Positions 1 to 8,483 of a DNA stretch of 64,000 nucleotides are shown one piece after another. Source of the stretch: Pyrobaculum islandicum DSM 4184. GTDB taxonomy: Archaea; Thermoproteota; Thermoprotei; Thermoproteales; Thermoproteaceae. Within the stretch, counting starts at the first letter, position 1. Each line of letters opens with the position of its first letter. Position numbers and translations under genes: made by a program. The notes under the pieces are model-generated. The model made no database searches and was not told where the DNA came from. It saw only the letters and a list, made by a program, of their open reading frames with translations. Where the stretch lies: assembly GCF_000015205.1 (NCBI RefSeq), contig NC_008701.1:933436-997435 (forward strand), in the 5' to 3' direction.

Positions 1-632
1 TCTTAGATAAAACAGCTTTTCATGACGGTACTGGCGGATTACAGGCGGATAGCGGGTTTATAATCTACAGAAGTGAGAAATATAGTACAGTGGCCTCCCA
101 CAAAGGCGGCGAGGTAGTCCACATACTAGATAGAGCGCCGGCTTTTAAACCAGGTGATGTAGTCACAGGAATACTAGATTGGGAAAAAAGGTATAGGAAG
201 ATGCGCTTACACACAGCGGCCCATATATTATCTGCCGTACTTTACAAGAGATATAACGCCCTTATTACAGGTGGGGATATAACGCCGGAGTATGCTAGAG
301 ACGACTTTAATATCGAAGGCGATATGGCGACCGTTAGAAAGGCGTTTGAAGAGGCTGTGGCAGAAGCAAATGAAATAGCCCAAAGAGGAATTGAGGTAAA
401 GATCTACTGGTTGCCTAGAGAAGAGGCTTTGAAAATCCCTGGAGTAGTGAAGTTAGCAGAAAAAATGCCGCCCGACATACCCCAGCTCCGGATTGTAGAA
501 ATACCGGGTGTAGATCTACAAGCAGACGGCGGCCCTCATGTCAGAAATACCCGCGAAATAGGCACGATCAAAATTTTGAAGGTAGAAAATAGGGGGAAAG
601 GCAAGAAGAGACTTTACTACACTGTAGACTAG
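1..632 (+). CDS. alaX: Alanyl-tRNA editing protein AlaX (5' end outside window)
   Basis: Free-standing editing domain of the alanyl-tRNA synthetase family, which hydrolyses mischarged Ser-tRNA(Ala) or Gly-tRNA(Ala) in the cytoplasm. The frame is open from base 3 to the left edge, and LDKTAFHDGTGG at the edge matches the family's N-terminal glycine motif, so the GTG at 90 is not the true start. The first zinc motif HTAAHIL (HxxxH) is clear. The second motif reads ADGGPHVRNTREIG: the cysteine usual in CxGTHV is absent, leaving only its histidine. The stop TAG overlaps the GTG start of the next gene by one base. Family assignment is secure; retained activity is not proven. Confidence 0.9.
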   Translation, partial: LDKTAFHDGTGGLQADSGFIIYRSEKYSTVASHKGGEVVHILDRAPAFKPGDVVTGILDWEKRYRKMRLHTAAHILSAVLYKRYNALITGGDITPEYARDDFNIEGDMATVRKAFEEAVAEANEIAQRGIEVKIYWLPREEALKIPGVVKLAEKMPPDIPQLRIVEIPGVDLQADGGPHVRNTREIGTIKILKVENRGKGKKRLYYTVD

Positions 633-2137
633 TGAATTCTCCGCTTGGCGAAATTTCGATAACTATTCTCCTTGGCGTATTATTTGCCTATCTATTTGAT
701 CGCGTAGGTTTTCCACCTTTTCTCGGGTTTTTTCTCGCAGGCGCTATAGTAGGGAAGCTAGGCGCGGTAAATCTCCCTGATGTCTACTTACAGATTTTGC
801 TATCTCTAGTAGCATTTGAGGTGGGCCGCGGTTTAGGCATAAGTGGGCTTTCGCCAGCCGCATTTTTTGCCGTAATACTAGAAAGTGCGCTTATCATTAG
901 TCTGTCTATGCTACTTTTTAAACTAATAGGGCTTACGCTGACAGAGGTTTTAATTATCGCTATCATGATGCTTAGCTCCTCAAGTATTCTTGTTAATAGA
1001 TTTGCCCAAGTTCTGCCAACAGAAGCCAGAGCTATTGCGCTTTCAATAACCACACTTGAAGACGCTGTGCTCTTCTTTGCAATAAGTCTCCTTTTCGGTA
1101 AAACGACTATTGAAAACCTGCCGGTAAATATTGTAGTCGTAACTGCGGTCAGCGTAGTAGCTTTGGCAGTGTTTAGATATGTATACAGACTGATAATCGG
1201 CCGCGAATACGCTATACCTTTTGCGCTCGCCATAGCCTTCGGTTTTGTTTATGTTGTTCAATACTTCCAAATAGCTTCGCCTTTTCTCGGGGCATTTATA
1301 GGAGGTTACATATTTTCGCGAGCCGACACCCACGGTGTTCACATAAAAGAGGCTACAGCCCTTTCCAGCCTAATAATATACCTATATATGCTAGTCGTTG
1401 GATTTTCGATTCCAATGCCAGCGGTAAATCCGCTATTTATCGCCTTAAGTTTAGCCACAGCATTACTAGCAGTATTTGTTAGAGTAACAGCTGTCTTCCT
1501 AAGCGCACTTTTCACCACAGGACAGCCGAGGTTTTCTATTAACGTTGCGACGGCGACGGCGCATATCTCGGAGCTCTCTATAACTATTCCAATAGTTGCA
1601 TATAGGTTAGGCGTCTTGAAAAATGCGGAGTTAGCTTTCGCGTTATCTACCACGCCCATACTGACGCTTTTTCTAGCACCACTGTTCTGGAGACAGCGTA
1701 GCCTACTGGAGAAATATGTGGCCAAACGTATAAGGGAATTAAAAATAGCTGTCGCATATGAAAAGCTGTATAAGGTTGTAACACACTTCTTTATAACAAC
1801 GGCGAAGCTTGTAGTTTTCACTCTCGTTATAGCTATTGTAGTATCTTACCTTGGCATTTTCTCATTAGTACTACTCATACCAACAATCTACTATCTAATT
1901 AAATATTCTAGGTATATATACATAGACTTATTATTAGCACTTAGAGAAATTGAACAAGCCCGCTACGTAAGTATAATGGTTCTAGTATTGACTTTTGCCC
2001 TTGCGTCTTATGTCGTGTTTGCCTTAATAGTAAAAGTAGCCGAATTACACCACTATATAGCTCTCCTAGTAGTCACAGTTTTGACATATCTACTTATAGC
2101 TATATACAAAGAGCTTAGTAGTAACACCACCAAATAA
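632..2137 (+). CDS. CPA2-type Na+(K+)/H+ antiporter, membrane domain only
   Basis: A 501-residue polytopic membrane protein of the Kef/NapA (CPA2) exchanger type, expected to exchange monovalent cations for protons across the cytoplasmic membrane. I see roughly 11-13 hydrophobic segments, including the family-like stretch FPPFLGFFLAGAIVG near residue 27. The C-terminus is a further membrane bundle rather than a cytosolic TrkA-N/RCK domain, so ligand gating as in KefB is unlikely. The GTG start overlaps the alaX stop by one base, which implies co-transcription. The transported ion cannot be told from sequence. Confidence 0.8.
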   Translation: MNSPLGEISITILLGVLFAYLFDRVGFPPFLGFFLAGAIVGKLGAVNLPDVYLQILLSLVAFEVGRGLGISGLSPAAFFAVILESALIISLSMLLFKLIGLTLTEVLIIAIMMLSSSSILVNRFAQVLPTEARAIALSITTLEDAVLFFAISLLFGKTTIENLPVNIVVVTAVSVVALAVFRYVYRLIIGREYAIPFALAIAFGFVYVVQYFQIASPFLGAFIGGYIFSRADTHGVHIKEATALSSLIIYLYMLVVGFSIPMPAVNPLFIALSLATALLAVFVRVTAVFLSALFTTGQPRFSINVATATAHISELSITIPIVAYRLGVLKNAELAFALSTTPILTLFLAPLFWRQRSLLEKYVAKRIRELKIAVAYEKLYKVVTHFFITTAKLVVFTLVIAIVVSYLGIFSLVLLIPTIYYLIKYSRYIYIDLLLALREIEQARYVSIMVLVLTFALASYVVFALIVKVAELHHYIALLVVTVLTYLLIAIYKELSSNTTK

Positions 2138-2149
2138 AACCAAGAATGA

Positions 2150-2512
2150 CTAAGACCTAGCTTCCTTATTTTGTATACAGAGGGTGCGGATAATTCTATT
2201 TAACTCATTTACTACAATTTTGTAAAATTCTTCTTCCACATGTGGAATTTCACAACACCTCTCTATCCCCTCCCGAAAGGCTTTTGCGAGACGGTAATCA
2301 AGACCTGTTATACTCTCTACGTCAGTTTCTACATCGGGTAATATCTGCGAAATTAATGCAAGGTGGTATGCATGATAACGCGCCGCGTTTTTTCTCTCGT
2401 CGCTAAGATATTCAGAATCTGCCAATGAGAAGGCCTTTTGTCTATGCACCTCTATAAGAGCGTTTTTTATCTCATTGATATCCCTCTTTCTTAAAATCTC
2501 TATAATATCCAT
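2150..2512 (-). CDS. Hypothetical helical protein (120 aa)
   Basis: I do not recognise this protein. It is mostly charged and helical, with pairs such as ERCCEIPHVEEEF, and no clear motif. I chose the ATG at 2512 because an AT-rich TATA element (2529-2537) lies about 21 nt upstream, the usual spacing for a leaderless start here. The same frame stays open to about 2674 through a GC-rich hydrophobic stretch, but that part belongs to a repeated island and differs sharply in composition. It runs convergently toward the antiporter gene, 12 bp away. Confidence 0.6.
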   Translation of the reverse strand: MDIIEILRKRDINEIKNALIEVHRQKAFSLADSEYLSDERKNAARYHAYHLALISQILPDVETDVESITGLDYRLAKAFREGIERCCEIPHVEEEFYKIVVNELNRIIRTLCIQNKEARS

Positions 2513-2528
2513 AGCATCGATGCAGAGG

Positions 2529-2537
2529 TAATATAAG
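2529..2537 (-). promoter_or_regulatory. TATA box for the 2512 gene
   Basis: On the minus strand this reads CTTATATTA, about 21-24 nt before the ATG at 2512. It decides the start: the longer reading frame would put this TATA box inside the coding region. Confidence 0.5.
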
Positions 2538-2564
2538 ACTTTAATAACGCAGTACACAACAGTG

Positions 2565-2735
2565 AAGGTCAACGACACGGCCATGACGTGTATCCCGACG
2601 CCGAGCATCGCCATCGCGACCATACCGCTCAGGACAAACACCACCGCGGCCATGGCGACATTGGCCACCACGGCGGCCCCAAGGGCATCAGCGGAGGCGG
2701 GCCCGGAGCCCCCAGAGAGGGCCGGCGTTATGAAG
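2565..2735. repeat. GC-rich relic island with hydrophobic ORF
   Basis: A GC-rich block between two divergent AT-rich genes. On the minus strand it encodes a hydrophobic run including GPASADALGAAVVANVAMAA. About 30-40 nt around 2680-2712 (GGCCCCAAGGGC, then TCAGCGG) recur at 44135-44165. Both divergent genes have good TATA boxes outside the block. I infer a decayed piece of a repeated membrane-protein gene dropped into an intergenic region. Confidence 0.45.
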
Positions 2736-2761
2736 GGGCCTATAACAGGTTATACCATATA

Positions 2762-3769
2762 ATGCGAGTTTTAGGTTTTAATCTCCCTCCCTATGATTCT
2801 GTGGTATTAATACGTATAGGCGAGCGCGAGGAGCGCATCGAATCTATAGAAGACCTAGAGAGACTATGTAAATTGTTGAGAGAAGAACTGCAAAAAGAGA
2901 GGTGTCAATACCACTCGTGGTATATACGTATATCTCCCGAGAGGTTGTTCGCGCTTTTAAAAAAGGCGTATGTAAAATATACACAAGGCGTAATCGACGT
3001 TAGTAGTGTCATAGCGGAGTTCCTAGATGAGAATAAACTGTCAAGAAGTCTATCTCGGACTATTACTCCTACGTTAAGCTCTCTTGGTATTACAACCTCC
3101 GGAAAATTTACTGCAATAGCTGTAGAAATAGGGAGGTTGTTCCATGAGGGAAAAATAGAAGAGGCAAAGGCTAGATTTCGCGAACTGGTATATAGAAACT
3201 GTATATTGAAGGAGGTTATTGAAAAAACAAGTGATTGTTCTGAGCTTGAAAAAGCCGTAACTAACGTACTAACGGCATATGGTAAAAGTATAAGATTTGA
3301 TGAGTTAAAATACACGGCGGAGTTATTGAAATTCATACATCCTAAGTGCGAAAATTGTGACTTTAGATGTATTACACCAGAGAAGATTTCTGCATGCGTA
3401 GAGAGGTTAATTCAACTTTTGACACCCCATATGAGAGAATTGTTTGAAAAATTGGATATTTCGCTTTTACCTGAGCATCTAGACTTTGTAAACACTGACA
3501 GTTCCACGTTCATTATCGGCGTAAAAGGCACAGAGAAGCACATAGGGCTAGTCTTAATTGGAAATCCCATAGAGAGCGCCGATTTGCAACAATTGAAAAA
3601 CGCTTTGGCGAGACTAGAAGAGAAAATAGCAGAGGGGGTCTACGAGGTATATGTTAAGATATTACCTATATTAGAAGGAGGAGAGAAATGTAAGTCTGTC
3701 AAACTCTTGCTAGAAGTCGTACGAGGGGATCTTGAGAGAGTATCTAAATTTATTAAACTCAGCTCCTAA
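2762..3769 (+). CDS. Conserved-type hypothetical protein with cysteine cluster (335 aa)
   Basis: Unrecognised 335-residue soluble protein. The middle holds a possible metal site, CENCDFRC followed by a later cysteine (SACVERL), and the C-terminal third looks like a compact alpha/beta domain ending in VRGDLERVSKFIKLSS. I start it at ATG 2762 because CTATAACA at 2739-2746 is a TATA-like element about 20 nt upstream; the longer frame from 2588 reads through the GC-rich island with a low-complexity His/Gly sequence. Its 3' end overlaps the convergent HD gene by 11 bp. Confidence 0.6.
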   Translation: MRVLGFNLPPYDSVVLIRIGEREERIESIEDLERLCKLLREELQKERCQYHSWYIRISPERLFALLKKAYVKYTQGVIDVSSVIAEFLDENKLSRSLSRTITPTLSSLGITTSGKFTAIAVEIGRLFHEGKIEEAKARFRELVYRNCILKEVIEKTSDCSELEKAVTNVLTAYGKSIRFDELKYTAELLKFIHPKCENCDFRCITPEKISACVERLIQLLTPHMRELFEKLDISLLPEHLDFVNTDSSTFIIGVKGTEKHIGLVLIGNPIESADLQQLKNALARLEEKIAEGVYEVYVKILPILEGGEKCKSVKLLLEVVRGDLERVSKFIKLSS

Positions 3770-4580
3770 TCACATGTGTAGTTTCAAACGTTCTTGTGAC
3801 AAAAAGCTTCCCCTTGACATATGCCCGGACTTCTACATAAGGGGCTAAACCTGATGTGGCTATCTTTTGCCCTAACACAGAATCTATCTGAAAAATCCCG
3901 GTCTCATTTGACATATAGACATTTATAGCAAGAGGTCTGGTGTCGTTAGAAGTAAGCTCTACGCGCTCGATAGCCAAGGCGCTTAACGCGTGTATATCCA
4001 GCTTCCCAATCCGATAGGGAATTCTAGCACGACCACTAGACATATCTGTACCGTCAGCTATTTTAGCACACGCAGCTTCAAATGTTAAACATGTATATGT
4101 CTCGTCGTGACAAAACACGGCATGTAGAACCTCTTGTTTAAGCATATACATTTTCTCTGTGTCTCCATAGACCTTAGATAGTATTTTTTCAGCCAACCTA
4201 TCTGTTAACATAGCTGAATATATGGGGTGGTGCGTACGATGGACAGAATTACCTATGTCATGTAAATACGCGCCCATTAATGTCACAACCATAGAGTCCT
4301 CTATATCTCCTACTCCATCTGCCACTACACTTGGCCTAAAACCCCTTTCTGTAAGTATTTTATATATGGCAAGGGCACTACCAGCAACAATTCTAGAGTG
4401 TACAGGGCCGTGATCATTATATCTTAATCTCTGGACAGCAAAAACATTAGCCATTTTTAGATAGGCTTGAACTTCTGTATCTGTAATAAGTAAATCCCAT
4501 ATTTTCTTAACTTTGTCGCTATCTGGGAGCACCCGCTCTATTAGCTTTATACCGACTTCATAGGCGAACTCTTTTTGCAC
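3759..4580 (-). CDS. HD-domain metal-dependent phosphohydrolase
   Basis: A 273-residue HD-superfamily protein, expected to hydrolyse a phosphoester or nucleotide with bound divalent metal. The HD signature is GAYLHDIGNSVHR around residue 130. Further metal ligands are likely HGPVHSR upstream and HAVFCHDE downstream. The C-terminal 70 residues form a beta-rich extension. The substrate is unknown. The ATG at 4580 follows AT-rich sequence (TATATAAAAAG) about 20 nt upstream. Confidence 0.75.
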   Translation of the reverse strand: MQKEFAYEVGIKLIERVLPDSDKVKKIWDLLITDTEVQAYLKMANVFAVQRLRYNDHGPVHSRIVAGSALAIYKILTERGFRPSVVADGVGDIEDSMVVTLMGAYLHDIGNSVHRTHHPIYSAMLTDRLAEKILSKVYGDTEKMYMLKQEVLHAVFCHDETYTCLTFEAACAKIADGTDMSSGRARIPYRIGKLDIHALSALAIERVELTSNDTRPLAINVYMSNETGIFQIDSVLGQKIATSGLAPYVEVRAYVKGKLFVTRTFETTHVIRS

Positions 4581-4646
4581 TCTATTATATAAAAAGCCTA
4601 TTATTTAACTTTTGACTATACGTACATCTCTGCGATCTCCCTCTCG

Positions 4647-4681
4647 GCGCCCGGCCTTCCCGGGAGTCTGTGCCGAGATTC
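4647..4681 (-). repeat. GC-rich hairpin next to a tnpB remnant
   Basis: CTCGGC and GCCGAG form an outer stem around CCCGG-CCTT-CCGGG. It sits just beyond the 3' side of the minus-strand tnpB remnant at 4728-5076, where intact copies carry structured GC-rich tails, so it may be a leftover of such a tail. It is not a tRNA. Confidence 0.35.
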
Positions 4682-4727
4682 CGCACTCTCATCATAATGT
4701 TTTTCAGACTCACAAGACGACCCTATC

Positions 4728-5076
4728 TATGCCTTGTTTTCAATTCTCAACTGGGCGTTTAACGGAACCGCTCTGAAAAAGATGACATTCTGCCAGAAGA
4801 ATTTGACAAACACCACAAGCGAATTTGCGAGCCTGTACTTGGGAACACCCCCTCTATTATCTTATGTGCCAACTCGCGCCTGTCTGGCGTGGGCAAGCGG
4901 TCCAACTCATTCGGCGTGAGTCTGGGCTCCTCTTGTCCCGTGGCTTCCTTCAACAGTCTTCTCACGTACTCTGCCGCCGCTAGGTACATCCTAGTTACTA
5001 GGTCTAGGACAACCGGTCTCTCTTCTACCAACCGCCAGGGAATTTCTATCTTTAGCGTTCTGTAGACTTGGCCCAT
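4728..5076 (-). pseudogene. TnpB-like gene, N-terminal remnant
   Basis: From ATG 5076 the frame matches the N-terminus of the intact TnpB-like protein at 24273-25538 (MGQVYRTLKIEIPW, then TGQEEPRLTPNELDRL). Near 4870 the frame breaks and resumes as VPKYRLANS, then FRAVPLNAQLRIENKA, before a stop at 4728. About two thirds of the gene, including all RuvC motifs and the zinc ribbon, is missing. Upstream is the conserved AG-rich leader and palindrome at 5142-5174. Confidence 0.75.
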
Positions 5077-5141
5077 GGGCGTGTACGGCGTGGGAGAGAA
5101 AAGCTAGTTGAAAGTCCATCCCTATTTCAACTCTCTCGACA

Positions 5142-5174
5142 CACCTACCTCACGGCGGCGCCGTGAGGTAGGTG
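5142..5174. repeat. Palindrome P1 (TnpB element 5' hairpin)
   Basis: CACCTACCTCACGGCG is followed by its inverse GCGCCGTGAGGTAGGTG, a 16-bp near-perfect stem. The same type of hairpin occurs at 9446, 25846 and 43662. Here it lies between a minus-strand tnpB N-terminal remnant on the left and a plus-strand tnpB C-terminal remnant on the right. Confidence 0.8.
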
Positions 5175-5292
5175 TGATATTGGTTGTGTACCAACGTGTA
5201 GTTTAAAAGGTGAAGATCAGAAAGAATTCTGAAAAACGGAGTTGGGTTAAACGCCGCACTTCAATTGTAAACAAGACAATACGCCACGCCGC

Positions 5293-5407
5293 CGGCCGGA
5301 GACGCCGACAACTATGGGCAGAGAAGAGGTATTGGAAGCTGATAGAAAAGACAAAACAACCCGTTCTTTCAACCGTCTCGGTGACCACCTCACTTTTAAC
5401 CCCCTAA
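5293..5407 (+). pseudogene. TnpB-like gene, C-terminal remnant
   Basis: Only the last about 30 codons of the TnpB-like protein survive: LWAEKRYWKLIEK, then TKQPVLSTVSVTTSLLTP and a stop. They lie directly before a conserved 3' tail (5408-5579). With palindrome P1 this forms a mini-element with both ends and almost no coding sequence. Confidence 0.7.
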
Positions 5408-5579
5408 CTATGTTTCACCAATTAACGACGTCTGGCCCCGGGGCGGTTGACGGGGGTGTGGAGACAGATGCAAAATAAACGACTTGTGGCCGGCCCCCGT
5501 ATGAGCCGCCCCCTCGCCCCGGTGTACTCGAGGCGGGCCCTTGAGTCCCCCAGGGAGGGGCCAAGAGAGAGGTAGGGAG
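5408..5579 (+). ncRNA. Class A structured 3' tail (candidate omega/re-RNA)
   Basis: GC-rich, hairpin-rich sequence downstream of the tnpB stop, shared with tails at 10184, 18451, 24096 and 42804. Shared blocks include GGGGCCAAGAGA and an end of the form TAGGGGGA (here TAGGGAGA). Known TnpB nucleases use an RNA from just this position, with the guide read from the flank beyond the element. That it is an RNA here is inferred. Confidence 0.45.
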
Positions 5580-5672
5580 ACGTGACGACATTACGCTGTT
5601 CGTCAACGTAGCTTTGAGCAAGCTCTGCAGAGTAGAGACGACAAAGTTATTTAAAATAGGTACAACGATAGA

Positions 5673-6020
5673 GTGCCGGTGGACTATGCCCTAGAAGTGA
5701 TAGAGGAGCCTGTCAAATATACCGTGTTTGATGACTATGGCCACTATGACGAGGATGTAGATAGTCTACTGCCGATTACCGCGACGACGGGCAACACGAC
5801 GTTAAAGTTCTACTTGGGGTACACTGAGACAACTCCAGGCGAGGTAAGGGCAGCAACGGTAGAGACGGCCGTTTTAAGACTTAAGAGCCGCCTGTTAACG
5901 AAGTTGGTAAAGAAATTTATCAAAATTGAGACATCGTATGGAAAAACAGTATTAGAGAAGCCCATAGGGGGAAAGCGTGCCTATGCCGGGACAGTCCTAG
6001 AATTTTTAAAACATCCATGA
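5673..6020 (+). CDS. Hypothetical protein co-transcribed with MptE-like gene
   Basis: Unrecognised 115-residue protein with a Lys-rich C-terminal half. The GTG start lies about 15-20 nt after a TATA-like TTTAAAATAGG. Its stop overlaps the ATG of the next gene (ATGA), so the two are probably translated together and the protein may belong to the same pterin pathway. Nothing in its sequence shows a catalytic site. Confidence 0.6.
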   Translation: MPVDYALEVIEEPVKYTVFDDYGHYDEDVDSLLPITATTGNTTLKFYLGYTETTPGEVRAATVETAVLRLKSRLLTKLVKKFIKIETSYGKTVLEKPIGGKRAYAGTVLEFLKHP

Positions 6021-6637
6021 GTTGCAAACCGACGATTTTTGACCCAGCTGAATGGGCGTATGTAATAACTTTGGCAAAGGCGTTGCTACCCGAGCTTTCT
6101 TTTCATAGAGACAACACAGCCACTGAGATTGCGAGCAGACTAAACGGCATATCTATCGAAGTTTTAAGAGACTTCAATTGGGAAGCGCCAGTTATATATA
6201 TGCCTCCCTTTGAGATTTTGGCCGAAGGCACTGTCACTATAGCAGTAGAGGGCTATACCGCTAAAAAATTACTTAGGCGTAATATAAAGGCAGACGTAGT
6301 TGTCAGCGACCTCGATTTTGAGCCAGATGGAGTAGAGCTTGGAAAGACGCAGGTAGTGCATGTACATGGCGATAACTATTGGCGTATTCCAAACAGAAGG
6401 TGGGTCTATACAGTACAGACGTGGCCCATTGGCTGTACATTTAACATCTCTGGCTTTACTGACGGAGATAGAGCTGCTTATCTCGCATATTATATGGGCG
6501 CGAGAGAGTTAACGATTTCCGGCTTTTATCCGCATATTGTTATAAAGAGGAGCAATGATATCAAGAGGAGAAAGCTGGCTGTCGCAACACACCTACTATA
6601 CAGACTCTCTCTCAGAATCCCCATACACTTTCTCTAG
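6017..6637 (+). CDS. mptE: MptE-like 6-hydroxymethyl-7,8-dihydropterin pyrophosphokinase
   Basis: A 206-residue DUF115-type protein. The archaeal MptE enzymes transfer pyrophosphate from ATP to 6-hydroxymethyl-dihydropterin in pterin cofactor synthesis. Family features are KADVVVSDLDFEPDG near residue 95, QVVHVHGDNYW, and GFTDGDRAAYLAYYMGAREL followed by the TISGF strand. The gene overlaps the preceding hypothetical gene by 4 bp and ends convergently with the gene at 6596. Assignment rests on motif recall, so a related nucleotide-binding role is possible. Confidence 0.7.
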   Translation: MSCKPTIFDPAEWAYVITLAKALLPELSFHRDNTATEIASRLNGISIEVLRDFNWEAPVIYMPPFEILAEGTVTIAVEGYTAKKLLRRNIKADVVVSDLDFEPDGVELGKTQVVHVHGDNYWRIPNRRWVYTVQTWPIGCTFNISGFTDGDRAAYLAYYMGARELTISGFYPHIVIKRSNDIKRRKLAVATHLLYRLSLRIPIHFL

Positions 6638-6883
6638 TAAGTATCTAATGGTGTAATCTAAACTTGCAAGCCGTTTTTTATCCGTTTCTATCCTCAGGTA
6701 CTCCTCAAGAGATAGTTGGACAGGCGTCATATCTTGTCCCGATACTACCACACACGGTTGCCCTCCGCAGAGGGCCAGGGTGTATACAGTCCGGAAAGGC
6801 TCGAGATCTATGAAAAACCATATTTGTCCCCCCAATTCTTCTAACGCTTTTTTCAGTCGCGATAGTGGTACCAAGTATTTCAT
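6596..6883 (-). CDS. Hypothetical protein downstream of apgM (95 aa)
   Basis: Unrecognised small protein starting MKYLVPLSRLKKALEELGG. The start is fixed by an ATGA overlap with the apgM stop (6880-6883). A longer frame to 6973 would lie inside apgM and is rejected. The last about 40 bp overlap the convergent mptE-like gene. It is the third gene of the cutA-apgM operon; no function can be assigned. Confidence 0.6.
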   Translation of the reverse strand: MKYLVPLSRLKKALEELGGQIWFFIDLEPFRTVYTLALCGGQPCVVVSGQDMTPVQLSLEEYLRIETDKKRLASLDYTIRYLLEKVYGDSERESV

Positions 6884-8115
6884 TCGCCAAATTTTTCTGT
6901 AAGTGCCAAATAGCTTCCAAGTATAGGCATTACGTCTATACCTCTTATTCTCCCCAGAGCCCCACGCCAACAAGTGAGTTCTGAAAACTTACTTACATCG
7001 TCTGTTACAACATCGGGCCCATATAGTAAAATAGGTACAGACTCCCCCGTATGTTCCTTTATAGATATTGGAGTGGCGTGGTCTGAGGTAATCACTACAT
7101 AGTTATTTAGTAGTTTGTCTAAATATGGCGTTAGTGCTTTGTCTAGTCTCTCTATTACAGAAACCTTGCCTTTAAAATCTCCATCATGTGAGGCGCTATC
7201 TGTGCCCTTTACATGTAGAAATACTAAGTCGTAGCGGCCCATTAGCTCTACCGCAAGTCTTACAGCTTCGTCAAACATATCGTCTTTAGTTCCACCAAGG
7301 CCTCGTGCTGTGTATACGTCCATACCGACTGCACGCGCGACACCTCTTATTAAAGCGACGCCAGCTATAGCCGCGGCTTTGATATTGTACCTCTCCCTAA
7401 CTGGCTCAATCTGGGGCATATAGCCTCCACCTCTTAACAAAATGGCGTTTATAGGCAACCTCCCCTCTAGTCTCCTCTTTCTATTTATTTCTAAGTCTTT
7501 GGCAACTTCGGAAAACCGTTTTGTGACCTCATTTATAACCTCTGCCGTGAGCACGGCCTCCTTACTATTCTCCAGAGGCCGCGACTCTAACAGTTTTGCG
7601 CCAACTTTATGCGGGTCTGTATCACTTACTTTATGGCTTACAGACCCACGGAGTACTAAAACACCTCTATGTTCCACAGTGGATTTATAGATAATCTCCA
7701 CGCCATATTTTCTCTTTATATCCTCGGCTATATTGGCCATGAGGTTTTCTACGGCCTCTACTTCTTCTGGCGTAATGTAGCGACCTGCGCGTCTGTCTAA
7801 AACCATGCCGTTGTCGTCTATTGTAGCGAGGTTAGTTCTAAATGCGACATCGCCTGGCTTTAACTCTAAGCCAGCCCCCAGCGCCTCAAAAGCGCCACGC
7901 CCTGTGTAATACTTATACGGGTCGTAACCGAAGAGAGCTAGGTGCGCAGTGTCAGAGCCTGGGCGTACGCCAGGGGCTATCGGGTCTAAGATTCCACAAG
8001 ACCCAAGAGAAGTTAGATAGTCTATTGTTGGCTTAAATGCGGTATGAAAAGGAGTTCTCCCGCCTACAGGTCTATCGCCTCCCCCGTCGAATAATATCCA
8101 GAAAACGCTAGGCAT
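6880..8115 (-). CDS. apgM: 2,3-bisphosphoglycerate-independent phosphoglycerate mutase (archaeal type)
   Basis: Interconverts 3- and 2-phosphoglycerate in glycolysis and gluconeogenesis. It is 411 residues, normal for archaeal ApgM of the alkaline phosphatase superfamily. Seen: the N-terminal metal-site start FWILFDGGGDRP, the catalytic-loop region GVRPGSDTAHLALFGYDP with its serine, VFLHVKGTDSASHDGDF and the metal-binding VVITSDHATP. Its start overlaps the end of cutA by 8 bp. Enolase (53006) and pyruvate kinase (59938), the next glycolytic steps, lie elsewhere in the window. Confidence 0.93.
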   Translation of the reverse strand: MPSVFWILFDGGGDRPVGGRTPFHTAFKPTIDYLTSLGSCGILDPIAPGVRPGSDTAHLALFGYDPYKYYTGRGAFEALGAGLELKPGDVAFRTNLATIDDNGMVLDRRAGRYITPEEVEAVENLMANIAEDIKRKYGVEIIYKSTVEHRGVLVLRGSVSHKVSDTDPHKVGAKLLESRPLENSKEAVLTAEVINEVTKRFSEVAKDLEINRKRRLEGRLPINAILLRGGGYMPQIEPVRERYNIKAAAIAGVALIRGVARAVGMDVYTARGLGGTKDDMFDEAVRLAVELMGRYDLVFLHVKGTDSASHDGDFKGKVSVIERLDKALTPYLDKLLNNYVVITSDHATPISIKEHTGESVPILLYGPDVVTDDVSKFSELTCWRGALGRIRGIDVMPILGSYLALTEKFGE

Positions 8116-8419
8116 GAGTTTCTCTCTTAACCCACTCTAGGTAGTCGATATACCCGCCTACAATAGGTAGTGCAATAATCTCTGGAAGTTGATACGGATG
8201 AATAGACCTAACCTCTTTTATCAACTCGTCGAGTTTATCTGCGGTAGTCTTCGCTATTAAAAGTACCTCATTAGCCTCTTCTATTCTTCCTTCCCACCAA
8301 TACATCGAGCTTGCTTGTGTAATATTAACACATGAGACAAGTCTCTTTTCAAGAAGATGTCTTGCTATTTTCCTACCGTTTTCATTGTCAGGAGCTGTAA
8401 TCAACACAACTAAGTACAT
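8108..8419 (-). CDS. cutA: CutA-like divalent cation tolerance protein
   Basis: A 103-residue CutA1-family protein, small trimeric ferredoxin-like folds implicated in metal tolerance. Features: MYLVVLITAPDNENG at the start, HLLEKRLVSCVNI, MYWWEGRIEEANEVLLIAKT and the tail IHPYQLPEIIALPI. I chose ATG 8419 because the extra 21 residues of the longer frame (to 8482) have no counterpart in the family and run toward a transposon tail. It leads the operon with apgM. Confidence 0.88.
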   Translation of the reverse strand: MYLVVLITAPDNENGRKIARHLLEKRLVSCVNITQASSMYWWEGRIEEANEVLLIAKTTADKLDELIKEVRSIHPYQLPEIIALPIVGGYIDYLEWVKRETHA

Positions 8420-8483
8420 ACGAGGTGGGTTGGTATACGTTTTGTATATAACCATTGTGTCGCTGACTAAAGTCATGTCCAAA

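Noticed and set aside
2588-2761. 58-residue N-terminal extension of the unknown protein at 2762
   Set aside because: His/Gly-rich low-complexity reading of a GC-rich island; a TATA-like element sits at 2739-2746, inside the extension and right before ATG 2762.
4610-4700. Possible tRNA gene
   Set aside because: The hairpin has no acceptor/T-arm pairing or GGTTCRAATCC-like block; no tRNA was found anywhere in the window by eye.
5415-5621. Minus-strand ORF of 68 residues
   Set aside because: Lies wholly in the class A tail; low-complexity Gly/Pro composition.
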